16,315 bases of DNA from JACKCP01 sp050253255 (GTDB lineage: Bacteria > Desulfobacterota > Desulfobacteria > Desulfobacterales > JACKCP01): positions 1 through 16,315 of the forward strand of contig JBFWJK010000063.1 in assembly GCA_050253255.1 (NCBI GenBank), given 5' to 3'. This document shows, piece by piece, positions 16,273 to 16,315 of the stretch. Each line of letters opens with the position of its first letter. Positions within the stretch are counted from its first letter, which is position 1. A program made the translations under genes and the position numbers. The notes under the pieces are model-generated. The model was given only the letters and a program-made list of their open reading frames with translations, was not told where the DNA came from and ran no database searches.

Positions 16273-16315
16273 AAAAAGCTTTTGTGTTCATTGTTTTCTT
16301 TTTTGCAGTATTTAC
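16269..16315 (+). CDS. Start of a secreted or membrane protein gene, cut by the window end
   Basis: The ATG overlaps the preceding stop (ATGA), with an AGG ribosome site 8 bases upstream. The visible residues MKKAFVFIVFFFAVF look like the start of a signal peptide or membrane anchor. Nothing more can be said about its function. Confidence 0.6.
   Translation, partial: MKKAFVFIVFFFAVF

Overview
This is an AT-rich window (roughly one third G+C by eye) from a Gram-negative bacterium with a PEP-CTERM/exosortase protein-sorting system. Five elements point to that system: the C-terminal part of a TIGR03790-type protein, two secreted proteins ending in a textbook VPEPST-helix-basic tail, a LuxI-like exosortase-associated acyltransferase, and a PrsT-type TPR lipoprotein. 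Low GC together with this gene set suggests a Desulfobacterota/Deltaproteobacteria-like host, but that is a guess. No exosortase (EpsH/Xrt) gene lies in the window.

Layout. Positions 1-1095 (+) hold the 3' part of the TIGR03790-like gene, whose 5' end is outside the window. It converges on a THxN-like PEP-CTERM protein gene (1133-1918, -) across a strong hairpin terminator. Upstream of that, also on -, lies the acyltransferase gene (2100-2861). A 130-base divergent intergenic region with two back-to-back sigma-70-like promoters separates it from a tight four-gene + operon (2992-9260): an MMPL/RND-type transporter, a PP-loop ATPase of the sugar-amidotransferase type, an AMP-forming long-chain acyl-CoA ligase, and a thioester-reductase-like extended SDR. 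A perfect hairpin ends that operon and also the second, convergent PEP-CTERM gene (9339-10130, -). Next comes a - operon read from 15324 down to 10373: PrsT-like TPR lipoprotein, LolA-like (TP0789-type) periplasmic protein, and an AMIN-domain outer-membrane beta-barrel. On the far side of prsT an unrecognised envelope protein (15418-16272, +) is translationally coupled to a gene that runs off the window end.

How the parts may work together (inference). The acyltransferase, acyl ligase, reductase and PP-loop ATPase look like a small pathway that activates, reduces or amidates an acyl group. The MMPL transporter could carry the lipid-like product across the inner membrane. The LolA-like protein and the beta-barrel, encoded about 5 kb away next to PrsT, belong to families that often accompany MMPL transporters and could complete a route to the outer membrane. 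Because the block sits between two exosortase substrates and next to exosortase-associated genes, it is a candidate for making a surface lipid or acyl compound connected with PEP-CTERM protein anchoring or signalling. This is the most interesting possibility in the window, and it is untested.
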